A stretch of 64,000 nucleotides of DNA from CBDDDW01 sp965226805 (GCA_965226805.1 CBDDDW010000027.1:1-64000); one strand, 5' to 3'; positions 41,677 to 51,298 are shown, counted from the first letter of the stretch. The notes: generated by a model from the sequence alone, not told the origin. Numbers and translations are program-made.

Positions 41677-43350
41677 CTACATGTGTTCCGGAGCTTCCAT
41701 GTCCATCAGGTACAGCGTCCTGGAAAGGACTATCTGCGCCGCCTCAGCCAGCTTCAGACGCGCCAGGGTCACGGGGTAGTCGGCGGGGTCACTGGAGAGC
41801 ACCCGGCAGTTCTCGTAGAACCAGTGGAAGGCTGTCGCCAGCTCCAGTGCGTAATGGGGCAGGTGGTGGGGTTCGAGAGTCCGGGCCATGCTCTCCACAA
41901 GCTCGGGCAGCAGCACCATCTTTCGTATGAGGGCCAGCTCGCTAGGGTCCGTGAGCAGGGACACATCCCCCTGGCTCCAGTCTATGGCCTTCTCCTCGGC
42001 GTTGTTGAGGATGCCGGAGATACGGGCGTGGCCGTACTGGATGTAGTATACGGGATTCTCGGAGGACTCCTTCTTCGCCAGCTCTAGGTCGAACTCCATT
42101 TGTGTTGACGGCGTTCGGGCAAGAAAAAAATAGCGGCAGGCGTCGGCTCCCACCTCGTCGGCCAGCTCTCTCAGAGTGATGAACTCTCCGGCCCGCTTTG
42201 AGACTCGGACCACCTCGCTGCCCCGCTTCAGCGTAACCATTTGCGCGATCACTATCGTGAGCCGCTCCGGCTCTATGCCCAGGGCCGAGATAGCCGCCTT
42301 CATTCTGGGGACGTGTCCCTGATGGTCGGCTCCCCATATGTTCACAGCCTGGTCGTAGCCCCTCTCACGGAACTTGTTATGGTGGTATGCGATGTCCGAG
42401 GCGAAATAGGTCGGCGCGCCTGTGGACCTTACCAGGACGTTGTCTTTGTCCTCGCCCAGCGCCGTGGAGGCAAACCACTGGGCGCCCTCCCGCTCCAGAA
42501 CATAGTCGTCCCGGCGCAGCATATCGATAGCCTTCTCATACTCGCCGGATACATGCATGGACTCTTCGCTGAACCAATTGTCGAACTCGACTCGGATGTG
42601 GCGCAGGTCCTCCTTGATCAGCTGGACCATCCTGTCTCGCGATATGCGGCCCAGCTCCCGCAACGCTTCTTGCCGTTCCATAGTCAGGAACCTGTCACCC
42701 TCCTCGTCCACTATCTCTTTAGCCAGGTCTTTGACATAGTCGCCCGCGTAGCCGTTGGGCGGGAGCTCCGCGTCTTCTCCCAGAGCCTGCTGATATCGCG
42801 CCAGCACAGAGCCGTAGAAGGCGTCCATCTGGCTACCCGAGTCGTTGACGTAATACTCCCGGGTGACCGAGTACCCGGCGGACTCAAGAACCCGCGCCAG
42901 CGTGCTGCCCAACACAGCGCCCCTGGTGTGACCCACGTGTACGGGGCCCGTGGGGTTCACGCTGACGAACTCAACTATCACCCGCCCCGACCCCGTCCCG
43001 ACGGAGCCATAGCCCTCCCCCGCATCTCGGATGCGCTCAACCTGTCCGGCAAGCCAGTCATCGCGCAGTCGGAAGTTGATGAAGCCCGGCGCTGCGGCCC
43101 AGACCTGTTCCACTTCCTCTCCGGTAGATATGAAGCGCACCAGGTCCTCGGCCAGCTTCATGGGATTGATGCGGGTGGCCCGCGCCAGCCGCAGGGGAAG
43201 GCTGGTGGCGAAGTCGCCATGGTCGGGGTTGGCGGGGTGCTCCACGGCGATGGGTGGCAGCGTATCTAGATGAAGCACGTCCTCCGTGCGGGCTTCCTCC
43301 AGAGCCCTCTGGACCTTGTCTACGATCAAGTCCCGTATGATCTCTGCCAT
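41677..43350 (-). CDS. argS: Arginyl-tRNA synthetase
   Basis: This class I synthetase charges tRNA-Arg. The 557 residues have the N-terminal tRNA-recognition domain and the HIGH-type motif GPVHVGHTRGAVLG (HVGH at 138-141). VRVSKRAGEFITLRELADEV stands in place of a canonical KMSKS, as is usual in ArgRS. A helical anticodon domain ends with ARLKLAEAAQIVLSRTLYLM. The length is normal. It stands apart from the arginine biosynthesis genes at 52770-61767. Confidence 0.96.
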   Translation of the reverse strand: MAEIIRDLIVDKVQRALEEARTEDVLHLDTLPPIAVEHPANPDHGDFATSLPLRLARATRINPMKLAEDLVRFISTGEEVEQVWAAAPGFINFRLRDDWLAGQVERIRDAGEGYGSVGTGSGRVIVEFVSVNPTGPVHVGHTRGAVLGSTLARVLESAGYSVTREYYVNDSGSQMDAFYGSVLARYQQALGEDAELPPNGYAGDYVKDLAKEIVDEEGDRFLTMERQEALRELGRISRDRMVQLIKEDLRHIRVEFDNWFSEESMHVSGEYEKAIDMLRRDDYVLEREGAQWFASTALGEDKDNVLVRSTGAPTYFASDIAYHHNKFRERGYDQAVNIWGADHQGHVPRMKAAISALGIEPERLTIVIAQMVTLKRGSEVVRVSKRAGEFITLRELADEVGADACRYFFLARTPSTQMEFDLELAKKESSENPVYYIQYGHARISGILNNAEEKAIDWSQGDVSLLTDPSELALIRKMVLLPELVESMARTLEPHHLPHYALELATAFHWFYENCRVLSSDPADYPVTLARLKLAEAAQIVLSRTLYLMDMEAPEHM

Positions 43351-44016
43351 GCTCAGGTTACCCGCTCCCGGCTGCCATGAGGAGGTGTCTCAGCAGCCTC
43401 TTCATCAGGTTGGTCGAGAAGGTTTGCTTCCTCTGGAATCACGCCTAAGATAGGATCGCACGCTATAGCGAGGTTCCTCTGTACACTTCGTATCTTGTAT
43501 GCGCTGCGGACATTCGAGTTCATTGCATTAGCAGGTGCTGAAAAACCCATGCGACCATCCCTCTGACCCCTTTCCCTTCGATAGGCTCAGGACATGCCTG
43601 GCCAGGAAGGGGGAAGAATTTATATCTGAGGGACACCCCTTCGGCTGGCTCAGGGCAGGCTCCCAGACTCCCGACAAAGGGGCTTCGCCACTCTGCACTC
43701 CGCTTCTTCATCAGCCTGTTAGTGACCATCACATCTACAGGAGTGACGTGATGCGGCTCGGAAGAACGGATACCATCGTAGTAGACATACTCAATTTCTG
43801 CAAAACCTGAGGATCTTGCTATCGGGATCTTTGATCGTGAGGCCGCTGGGTAGGGTAATATTCATTTGCGCTCAGGGTCCAAAGGGGTTTGTTCCTGGAC
43901 CATTACCATAACTATAGACGCGGGGTAGACAAAATTTCTACGCCTGCCGCCACCGCTTTTGAGTCTCACACCTGAGGTATGTAGGAGCAAGCTCTGCAGA
44001 TGGAAGTTAAGCCGAT
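43351..44016. other. Intergenic region between argS and the insertion sequence
   Basis: These 666 bases hold the third MITE-like copy (43529-43721) and otherwise only uncertain coding. On the minus strand a 56-codon frame from an ATG at 43523 ends three bases before argS. Another open minus-strand stretch lies at about 43722-43855. Both look protein-like in places, but I recognise neither. They may be remnants of one gene split by the repeat. Confidence 0.4.
43529..43721. repeat. MITE-like dispersed element, copy 3 (opposite orientation)
   Basis: This 193-base copy is the reverse complement of 38389-38581 with scattered differences. It starts TAGCAGGTGCTGAAAAAC and ends CTTCATCAGCCTGTTA. It shares the 22-base block missing from 18104-18274. 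As in copy 2, it is preceded by GCAT. It encodes no credible protein. Confidence 0.8.
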
Positions 44017-45749
44017 ATTTCCCAGATGGAATCCAGTGCTTTCATAAACACACCATCCTGAGACAGTCCAGACTATAAGATCGCCTGCTGAAGTTGTCAA
44101 CTGCCACCAACCGCGCTAATATCACTTCATCTAGAGAAACAGGGTCTCCAAACCACTGGGAAAGGCTCTAAACGGATTATTCAGACCGAACCTCACGCTG
44201 CAAGTCGCGCACCTTGCTCAGGGCAGCCTCGATATGATCACGATTCCCTAACAGACACATGCTCCTATCCAGGATTGAAACGAAGTCTCCCTATCCGCTC
44301 CAGCATTTCATCGAACATCTCCCTGGTCACCATCACCTCGGCAAGCTGGAACACAAGCCTCCTCGCATGACGCACCAGTCGCCCGCCTATCTTGATGAGT
44401 CTCGTCTGAATACTTGTCAGGGACCAGCTCTTTATCGCTTCTGGCAGAGCCAGCCTTCTGAAGAAGTTGCCCAGATTGTATGCCAGGATGAATAGCCACA
44501 GCCTCACCTGATTAGCCACGAACTTATGGCACGAGAGCCGAGTCCAATTGAGGGCGTATTTCCCCTCTTTAATCCACTGCTCTGCTGTGCCTCTGCCATT
44601 GTAGAAGCTGACTAGTCCCTTCGTTGGATAGCTCAGGTTGGTTACGATGAAGCCTACTCTTGGGAACAGTTCTCCCTGATGCCACTCCACCTTGGCCACT
44701 ACTCTTCGAGGAACATTCCAACTCTGGGCCTGATAAACGAAGTCGTGATACGAGACGATGGGCTTTTGAGAGGGCCACTCGGTAGGCCGTACCAACAGGT
44801 GAGCTATTTCCTTCTGAAGCACTTCGTTCGCCGGAAGCCTTATGGCGTAGCCGATATGCCTTGTCTCCAGGTACTCGTAAATCTCAGGCTTGGCAAAAGC
44901 AGCGTCTGCTCGAAACAGCAGCCTCACCGCCAGCTTCAGGTAGCGCTCGACGATGGGATTGATGAACTCCTTCCAGCCATCGGCGCTGTGGACGTTGCCT
45001 GGTCTGAGAACCGCCCCTTCGCAATCTCCAAACTGGTTGAAGCAGAACAAGGGGTGATAGCACATGCATCCAAAGTGGCCGTTGTAGGCTGCTTCCTCCT
45101 GCTCGCCATGCACCGGACTCTCCGAACTGTCGATGTCCAGGATGATACGCCTGTGTACGGTCTTGGCTAATGCACGTTTTATCCATTCGACATTCAGCCG
45201 CTCAATGCCCTTGAGGTTTTCCTTTTGTGTCAGCAACTCCGTCTCGAACCTACCCATCTCGCTGGTGCTGGCCGCGTTCCTGTCAGGGCCTTTCCAGCCT
45301 ACCACTACTCTCAGGGCTGGGTCTTGGGAAAGGCGGTCGGCATCATTGGTGTCGTCGTATCCAGCGAGGCGGCTGTAGACTGACTGTCTCAGCAGTGGGA
45401 TTAGCTGATGCAGGATGTTTTTGCCCGTTCGACTCTCTTTGAGGAATTCGTCGGCAGAGTCGGTCAGGCTTAGGGCGTCATCAAGCTCTCTGCACGCCAG
45501 CAGTCCTGCGTCTGAGGTGATGGTAGCACCGCGAAACTCCACGCGAACTTTGGAGTCAAAGTCGAGCTTGAGAGGGGTCTTTTCGTCGTCACCCATAAGG
45601 TGCCTCCAACACGATTACGTAATCAGAAGCCAGAACCTATATTCATGGGTGTATTATAATGTATAGACTCCCATTATATCCGTTTAGTAATCAGAATATT
45701 CATAGTAATCACAGGAACGCCAATCACCACTTGGGTCTATCTGGGAAAT
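44017..45749 (-). mobile_element. IS1380-family insertion sequence
   Basis: The element holds one transposase gene between imperfect terminal inverted repeats. The left end reads ATTTCCCAGATGGAATCC..., and the reverse complement of the right end reads ATTTCCCAGATAGACCC... The first 11 bases are identical, and 18 of the first 22 match. The element length of 1733 bases suits the family. No target-site duplication was found, so the exact ends may be off by a few bases or the insertion may be old. Its right end is 12 bases from the recG stop codon. Confidence 0.75.
44265..45596 (-). CDS. IS1380 family transposase
   Basis: This DDE transposase of 443 residues looks intact. It has an N-terminal region with DAGLLACRELDDALSL, and the three acidic residues are expected in RRIILDIDSSESP (Asp), LLFRADAAFAKPE (Asp) and YNGRGTAEQWIKEGK (Glu). 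Family segments such as HPLFCFNQFGDCEGAVLRPG and VRLWLFILAYNLGN are also present. ATG 45596 follows TTGGAGGCACCTT. TATAAT-like hexamers lie within 80 bases upstream on this strand and could serve as its promoter. A 27-codon frame follows the stop (44177-44260). Confidence 0.93.
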   Translation of the reverse strand: MGDDEKTPLKLDFDSKVRVEFRGATITSDAGLLACRELDDALSLTDSADEFLKESRTGKNILHQLIPLLRQSVYSRLAGYDDTNDADRLSQDPALRVVVGWKGPDRNAASTSEMGRFETELLTQKENLKGIERLNVEWIKRALAKTVHRRIILDIDSSESPVHGEQEEAAYNGHFGCMCYHPLFCFNQFGDCEGAVLRPGNVHSADGWKEFINPIVERYLKLAVRLLFRADAAFAKPEIYEYLETRHIGYAIRLPANEVLQKEIAHLLVRPTEWPSQKPIVSYHDFVYQAQSWNVPRRVVAKVEWHQGELFPRVGFIVTNLSYPTKGLVSFYNGRGTAEQWIKEGKYALNWTRLSCHKFVANQVRLWLFILAYNLGNFFRRLALPEAIKSWSLTSIQTRLIKIGGRLVRHARRLVFQLAEVMVTREMFDEMLERIGRLRFNPG

Positions 45750-45761
45750 CCAGGATGAGTA

Positions 45762-48329
45762 TTAGCTCACTTCGTCCCGCACCAGCTCCATGAACCTGGA
45801 CACCTCCCGGGCGAGGGCCTCATGGGAAGCGCTCTCTAGGCCCGGATCGTCGCGCAGCAGCGCCGTGGCTTCGTCCCGAGCCATCTCTAGCAAGTCATGG
45901 TCGCCGAGGCTGGCCACACGGAGAGCCGGGAGTCCGCTCTGGCGAGTGCCGAAGAAGTCGCCGGGTCCCCGCTGGTACAGGTCCACCTCGGCCAGCTTGA
46001 AACCGTCGTGTATGTTCTCCATCGCCGAGAGGCGCTCCCTGGACTCCGGAGAGGAGTACTCCGAGAGCAAAATGCAATAGCTCTTGTGCTCTCCCCGGCC
46101 CACACGACCCCTGAACTGGTGCAGCTGTGAGAGCCCAAACCTATGGGCACCCTCCACGACCATGACGGTGGCGTTGGGCACGTCGATTCCCACCTCCACC
46201 ACAGCAGTTGATACGAGTACGTCGATCTGGCCGTCCCGGAAACCCCGCATTACCGACTCTTTTTCCTTAGACGCCATCCTCCCATGTAGCAGACTCATAC
46301 GCAGATCAGGGAACACTTCTGTGGACAGCCGTTCGTACTCTTCGACAGCGGCCCGGGCTTCGATCGCCTCGGACTCCTCAATAAGTGGACATATGATAAA
46401 GGCCTGGCGGCCATTTCGGACCTCTTTTCGTATGAACTCGTAAGCGGCGTCCCGGTTCTCCGGACGGACATTGCGAGTCCGGGTCATCTGCCTTCCGGCA
46501 GGCATCTGGTCTATGGTCGAAATATCCAGGTCGCCGTAAAGAGTAAGGGCCAGCGTCCTCGGTATTGGTGTGGCGGACATGACAAGCACATGGGGACTGA
46601 CGCTACCCCTCTGCCTTAGGGCAGCGCGCTGCATCACTCCAAACCTGTGTTGCTCGTCCGCTACTGCCAGCGCAAGTCGCGGTATATCCACACTCTCCTG
46701 GATGAGAGCGTGAGTGCCTATCATGATATCTATGGTCCCTTCCGAGACCCGTCGCTGAAGCTCTCTCTTGACAGCCGGCCTGGTGCCGCCCGTGAGCAAC
46801 CCCACCGAGATGGGGTTTGGAGACGGGTCCAGATAAACCGTCATCACGTTCTCTTCCTGCAACGGTTTCGCAAGTCCCCCCAGGAGCTGAGACACGGTGG
46901 TAAAATGCTGCTCCGCCAGGACCTCCGTTGGCACCATGATGGACCCCTGGTATCCATTGGACGCCACGGCCAGCATGGCAGCCAGGGCTACCACGGTTTT
47001 TCCACTACCCACCTCACCCTGGAGGAGGCGGTTCATCGGAGGCGAGCCACTCCTGATGTCGGCCAGGACCTCCCCGAGACACCGCTGCTGGGCAACCGTC
47101 AGGCTGAAAGGAAGGGAAGCCAGAAATCCTTCCAGCACCTTGGGTTCCGCCTGGATCGGTACGCCTTTTGCCGAGTCCTGCCAGCCCTTCCTCCGCATCA
47201 GCACCGCCAGCTGAATGAGGAAGAACTCGTCGAAGGCCAGACGGCGCCTCGACCCAGACAGCGAGGCCATGTCATCCGGATAATGGGCCCCCATGAGTGC
47301 ATCGAGCAGGGAAGGCAGGTCGGCCTTTGTCCTGATGTTCTCGGGCATGAACTCATCCATCTGGGACCCCCAACGCTCCAGGGCCTGCCACACCAGGCTC
47401 CGCATCCTGCGTGGCGTCAGCCCTTGAGTCAAGGGGTACACGGGCACCAGTCTGCCGGTGTGTATGAGGCTCTCATGCCCATCAAGCATCTCGAACTCCG
47501 GCGACTCGAATTGCAACTGGCCTCTATACACCTCCACGCGGCCGCTAATCGCCACCCTTGAGTTCGGTTTCAGTGCCTTGGCGACGTGGGGCCGCCCGAA
47601 CCATAGGACCCTGATATTGCCCGTTTCGTCGGATACCACAGCCTCGGTGGCCTTGAGCCGGCCCTGGCGGCCCAGCTTGGTCTCTCGGGCTTCCCACACA
47701 GTGGCAACGATGGTGTGATCTTCTCCGGGCACCAGCTCGGATACCGTTGAGACATTGGTATAGTCGTTGTGGCGTCTGGGCAAGAGGTAAATCATGTCTC
47801 GGACCGTGGACACGCCCAACCGGCGTAGCTTGGCGGACAGCTTGGTATCGACGCCACGAAGCCGGTCAACGGGAGAGTCGATGGAAGCTCCGGCGAACCT
47901 GGTGGCGTCCTTCTGGAGAGGACCACTCTGGGCCGGGCTCTGCAGGGACCTGGCCCCTGCCGTCGTCGGAGTCCCGGAATCGGGGGACTTATTTCGCCCT
48001 GGCCCCGCGCCCTTGGGTGGGCTCGAGGGAGTGCTGTCGGTCTCTTCCCCAGCGGCGACGGCCGCACTACTCTGGAGCCTTGCCAGCCACCCGTCTACCC
48101 ACTTCTTCCGCTGAGACAGGGCCATGCGGCTGTAGGATATCGTTAGCAGATCACCGGCTTCCGTATTGCCCGCCATGGCTGTCAGGTCGGAGTCCTGACG
48201 GCGGAGGAGGCCGTCCAGGCCGCCGATTACGGCGGTGTCTTTGCAACCCCCCCGTCGTTCCAGCCTGAGTATCTTGATGAACGCCTCTTGCTGGAGCCGA
48301 GGAGGCGCGCCCCTAGAAGTGATCTTCAT
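45762..48329 (-). CDS. recG: ATP-dependent DNA helicase RecG
   Basis: RecG remodels stalled forks and branched DNA. The 855 residues are about 160 longer than E. coli RecG because of an N-terminal extension ending in a Pro/Ser/Gly-rich linker. The wedge domain then starts at about 155 (DTKLSAKLRRLGVSTVRDMI, LLPRRHNDYTN). The motor has LQGEVGSGKTVVALAAML, DEQHRFGVMQR, MSATPIPRTLALTLYGD and QFRGRVGRGEHKSYC. Similar extensions occur in other phyla, including cyanobacteria. It ends 12 bases from the IS element. The DegV gene lies 29 bases upstream. Confidence 0.95.
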   Translation of the reverse strand: MKITSRGAPPRLQQEAFIKILRLERRGGCKDTAVIGGLDGLLRRQDSDLTAMAGNTEAGDLLTISYSRMALSQRKKWVDGWLARLQSSAAVAAGEETDSTPSSPPKGAGPGRNKSPDSGTPTTAGARSLQSPAQSGPLQKDATRFAGASIDSPVDRLRGVDTKLSAKLRRLGVSTVRDMIYLLPRRHNDYTNVSTVSELVPGEDHTIVATVWEARETKLGRQGRLKATEAVVSDETGNIRVLWFGRPHVAKALKPNSRVAISGRVEVYRGQLQFESPEFEMLDGHESLIHTGRLVPVYPLTQGLTPRRMRSLVWQALERWGSQMDEFMPENIRTKADLPSLLDALMGAHYPDDMASLSGSRRRLAFDEFFLIQLAVLMRRKGWQDSAKGVPIQAEPKVLEGFLASLPFSLTVAQQRCLGEVLADIRSGSPPMNRLLQGEVGSGKTVVALAAMLAVASNGYQGSIMVPTEVLAEQHFTTVSQLLGGLAKPLQEENVMTVYLDPSPNPISVGLLTGGTRPAVKRELQRRVSEGTIDIMIGTHALIQESVDIPRLALAVADEQHRFGVMQRAALRQRGSVSPHVLVMSATPIPRTLALTLYGDLDISTIDQMPAGRQMTRTRNVRPENRDAAYEFIRKEVRNGRQAFIICPLIEESEAIEARAAVEEYERLSTEVFPDLRMSLLHGRMASKEKESVMRGFRDGQIDVLVSTAVVEVGIDVPNATVMVVEGAHRFGLSQLHQFRGRVGRGEHKSYCILLSEYSSPESRERLSAMENIHDGFKLAEVDLYQRGPGDFFGTRQSGLPALRVASLGDHDLLEMARDEATALLRDDPGLESASHEALAREVSRFMELVRDEVS

Positions 48330-48358
48330 CGCAACCTATACGACGGGGGAAGCGCCAA

Positions 48359-49222
48359 CTAACGGGCGGATACTAGGCCCACACCCAGTACCCCAGGTCC
48401 CAGGTAGGTGCCCACAACGGGGCCGAACCTGGACATGATGATCTTCTCTTGAGGCATCAAGTCACTAAGACGTTCCCTGAGAGTCTGCGCGTCTTCCGGA
48501 GCGGTACTATGGACGATACAGATCTCTTCCGCGGGGGCGAGGCTCCCCACGATATCCACCAGCCTTTGTAAGCCTCGCTCTCGGGTGCGGACCCTCTCCG
48601 CCGGATGCGCCTCTCCGTCCTTGATGGTCAATATGGGCTTGATACTCAGAAGGGATCCCAGGAAAGCGCTGGCCTTTCCTATTCGTCCCCCCTTTTGGAG
48701 GTACTCCAGCGTATCTAGCAGGAAATAGCAATGGACCCGGTCCAGAGCGCCCTCCACCTCCTCTAATACTTGGTCGCAAGATGAGCTACCCTTGGCAACC
48801 CTCGCCGCACCCAAGGCCAGCAGACCCAGCGGCGCCGAAGCCACGCGGGAATCTATAATTTCGATTCGATTGGGCGCCCCGTCCGCCCGTGCTGACTCGC
48901 AGAGGGCCTTTGCCTGGTGCGCCGAGTTAAGGGTGCCGCTGAACTTGGCTGAAAGGTGAACGGACACCACGTCATGGCCGTCATCGGACAGGGCCTTGTA
49001 GACCTGTAGGAAGTCGTTCACCGAAGGCTGTGCCGTGGTTGGCAGCTTCGGGCTGGATACGAGACGGGAGTAGAACTCGTCCGGAAACAAGTCGACCCCA
49101 TCCTTGTATGCTTCGTCTCCGAAATGGACGTTGCACGGGATCACGGTTATATCCCACTGCTCCGCCAGCTCCTTCGGCAAATCGCAACTGCTGTCTGTGA
49201 CAACCTTTACCCCAAGACGCAC
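48359..49222 (-). CDS. DegV family fatty-acid-binding protein (FakB-like)
   Basis: DegV/FakB proteins bind a fatty acid and present it to the kinase FakA. The 287 residues show VVTDSSCDLPKELAE at the N terminus, LPTTAQPSVNDF, VHLSAKFSGTLNSA with the Ser-Gly contacts to the carboxylate, and LEYLQKGGRIGKASAF. A DAK2-domain FakA-like gene lies just upstream at 49359-51194. This supports a fatty acid kinase pair, which would pass acyl-phosphate to phospholipid synthesis. The preferred acyl chain is not evident. Confidence 0.9.
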   Translation of the reverse strand: MRLGVKVVTDSSCDLPKELAEQWDITVIPCNVHFGDEAYKDGVDLFPDEFYSRLVSSPKLPTTAQPSVNDFLQVYKALSDDGHDVVSVHLSAKFSGTLNSAHQAKALCESARADGAPNRIEIIDSRVASAPLGLLALGAARVAKGSSSCDQVLEEVEGALDRVHCYFLLDTLEYLQKGGRIGKASAFLGSLLSIKPILTIKDGEAHPAERVRTRERGLQRLVDIVGSLAPAEEICIVHSTAPEDAQTLRERLSDLMPQEKIIMSRFGPVVGTYLGPGVLGVGLVSAR

Positions 49223-49358
49223 GCCCCTTGCCCTAGATTTATCAGATTATAGCACCCGCACCAGTGGACGTCATCGAGGGCGTCATCTTTGGGACCTATA
49301 GCTTGCTCGCCCGCCCGAAGACCGATACGGGCGTGGTCAGGGCTTTGGAATCGCAGCC

Positions 49359-51194
49359 CTATTCCAAAGAGGCTATATAATCATAAGAGGGCTGCCCCCC
49401 ATACACGACCTCCACGTCGATGCCCGGTATGCTCTCCCGAAGATGCGCCCCGGCATCCGCCGCCTGGCCTTCCTCCACCTCAAGGCCCCAGTAAAGGGTA
49501 ACCAGCTGCCCACTACAGGGCTCTCCCTTCATCAGGGTCTTTTCGAGGACGGTGAGCGCCGAATCTCCCACTGACACCAGGTCGCCGTCAAGCAGGCCGA
49601 TGTGCTGTCCCTCTTCCACCACCAGATCCCCCAGAGTTGCCGCACGGACGGCCTTGGTCACCTCCACGGTTTTTACGGTGGAAACCGCCCTGTTCATTGA
49701 ATCCAGGTTGGCTTCGAGGCTGCCTTCGGGATTGAAGGCGAGAAGCGCAGCCACCCCCTCGGGCATCGTTCGGGATGGGATGACGTGCAGCCTCATCGCG
49801 TCAGCAGGGTTCCCAGCTTTCGCCTCCGAGGCAGCGCCTTCTCCATCGGCGAGCGCCGCTGCCTGTCGGGCCGCCGGTATAATGTTGGGATTGTTGGCCA
49901 CCAGGATAATCTCCCAAGCTCCAGAATCCCTGGCAGCCTGAAGCAGCTCTTGAGTACTGGGGTTCATTGTCTGTCCCCCGGGAACCACACCCACGCATCC
50001 CAGTCCCTTGAACAGGTCGGCAAAACCTTCTCCGGACACCACCGCCACAACGCCACAGCTCATGGCTTCGCCACGCTCCCCGTCTTTGTCGACCGGGGTT
50101 GGCGTTTGTTGCCGGCTCCGATGCTGAGCTACGAACTCGCCGTGTTGCTCGTCCATGTTGTCTAACCTTACCTGTGCGATGGTGCCCTGAGAGACGGCGT
50201 AGCTTATCGCCTGACCGGGGTCCATGGCATGGAGATGGACCTTTACCAGGTCATCGCCTCCCACCACCACAGTCGACCCGGCCATCTTAGACAGATGGTC
50301 CCGTATTCTATCCACCTCCAGGCCAGCGCCATCGGCGCTCCTCTGGATGAGGAACTGGGTGCAGTATCCGTAGAGATCGGCCTCGGTAGCCTCCAGGTAA
50401 GCTTCTTTTACAGCCGGGCGCTCACCGGGCCGCCCAGCTGGGGAGATTCCGTGGCCCAAATCGGGTGCGCACACGTCCAGATCTATCTTCTCGATATCAT
50501 TCCCCGCCAGGTAATGCCAGGCGCCTTCCAGCAGGGTCACTACCCCCTGGCCGCCGGCATCTACAACGCCTGCCTCCCGTAGCACTTCCAGCTGCTGAGG
50601 CGTCCTGGACAGGGCATCTTTTCCCGCGTCGAGAGCCACTCGCCACACCGACAACGGGTCGGGTCGCACCTCTTGCCCACCCCAAAATTGGGCTGTCGCG
50701 GAGGACATCTCCCGCATAACCGTGAGCATAGTCCCATCTACCGGCACACTCACGGACCCATCCGCCGCTTTGGACGCCAGGGCAAACGCGTTGGCCAGGT
50801 CTTCGCTATTAGACTCTTCCTTGCCCTTGAGTCCCTGGGACAGGCCGTGGAAAAACTGGGAGAGGATGACCCCACTGTTGCCCCTTGCCCCGAGGAGCGC
50901 CCCACGGGCCATCGCTTCCGTTACCGCCCCCACCGAGGAGGCCGGCGCCTGCCCGCACCACTCGTTTACCGAACGCATGGTCAGCAGCATGTTGGTGCCG
51001 GTATCGCCGTCGGGAACGGGGAAAACGTTGAGGGCATTGATGGCGTCCTTCTGCCTCTCAAGACAACGCGTGGCAGCTTCAAAGGCATTGCGCAGGTTAT
51101 CCCCGCTCAGGACAGGCTCCGTTCCAGCGTCGTTCAGGACGGGTCCGCCGACGGGCGGGCCCGAGGGCTCACCTTTGGCTGGGCCCCTCACCAC
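49359..51194 (-). CDS. DAK2 domain protein, FakA/YloV-like fatty acid kinase
   Basis: This is the kinase partner of DegV/FakB proteins. The 611 residues have an N-terminal dihydroxyacetone-kinase-like domain with NVFPVPDGDTGTNMLLTM (metal-binding Asp62 and Asp64) and GARGNSGVILSQFFHG. VDAGGQGVVTLLEG follows, then the middle and C-terminal FakA domains (CGVVAVVSGEGFADLFKGLG, RTMPEGVAALLAFNPEG). About 30 extra residues precede the kinase domain, and a later start is possible. It is divergent from rpmB; the rpmB/FakA-YloV/recG neighbourhood is common in other bacteria. Confidence 0.91.
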   Translation of the reverse strand: MVRGPAKGEPSGPPVGGPVLNDAGTEPVLSGDNLRNAFEAATRCLERQKDAINALNVFPVPDGDTGTNMLLTMRSVNEWCGQAPASSVGAVTEAMARGALLGARGNSGVILSQFFHGLSQGLKGKEESNSEDLANAFALASKAADGSVSVPVDGTMLTVMREMSSATAQFWGGQEVRPDPLSVWRVALDAGKDALSRTPQQLEVLREAGVVDAGGQGVVTLLEGAWHYLAGNDIEKIDLDVCAPDLGHGISPAGRPGERPAVKEAYLEATEADLYGYCTQFLIQRSADGAGLEVDRIRDHLSKMAGSTVVVGGDDLVKVHLHAMDPGQAISYAVSQGTIAQVRLDNMDEQHGEFVAQHRSRQQTPTPVDKDGERGEAMSCGVVAVVSGEGFADLFKGLGCVGVVPGGQTMNPSTQELLQAARDSGAWEIILVANNPNIIPAARQAAALADGEGAASEAKAGNPADAMRLHVIPSRTMPEGVAALLAFNPEGSLEANLDSMNRAVSTVKTVEVTKAVRAATLGDLVVEEGQHIGLLDGDLVSVGDSALTVLEKTLMKGEPCSGQLVTLYWGLEVEEGQAADAGAHLRESIPGIDVEVVYGGQPSYDYIASLE

Positions 51195-51298
51195 ACGAAT
51201 CTCCTTGTAAACGCCATGGGTAGTATGGTATCCTAACTGCCTGGATTTTACAAAGAGCAGCCGTCGCGGTCCCAGGCAGGCACGGAAGGGTCATCCAC

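Noticed and set aside
42241..43269. Long open frame on the plus strand (342 codons)
   Set aside because: It is antisense to argS, which has full family motifs. The translation has no recognisable domain and looks like a high-GC shadow.
46647..47561. Long open frame on the plus strand (304 codons)
   Set aside because: It is antisense to the helicase core of recG and shows no protein family features.
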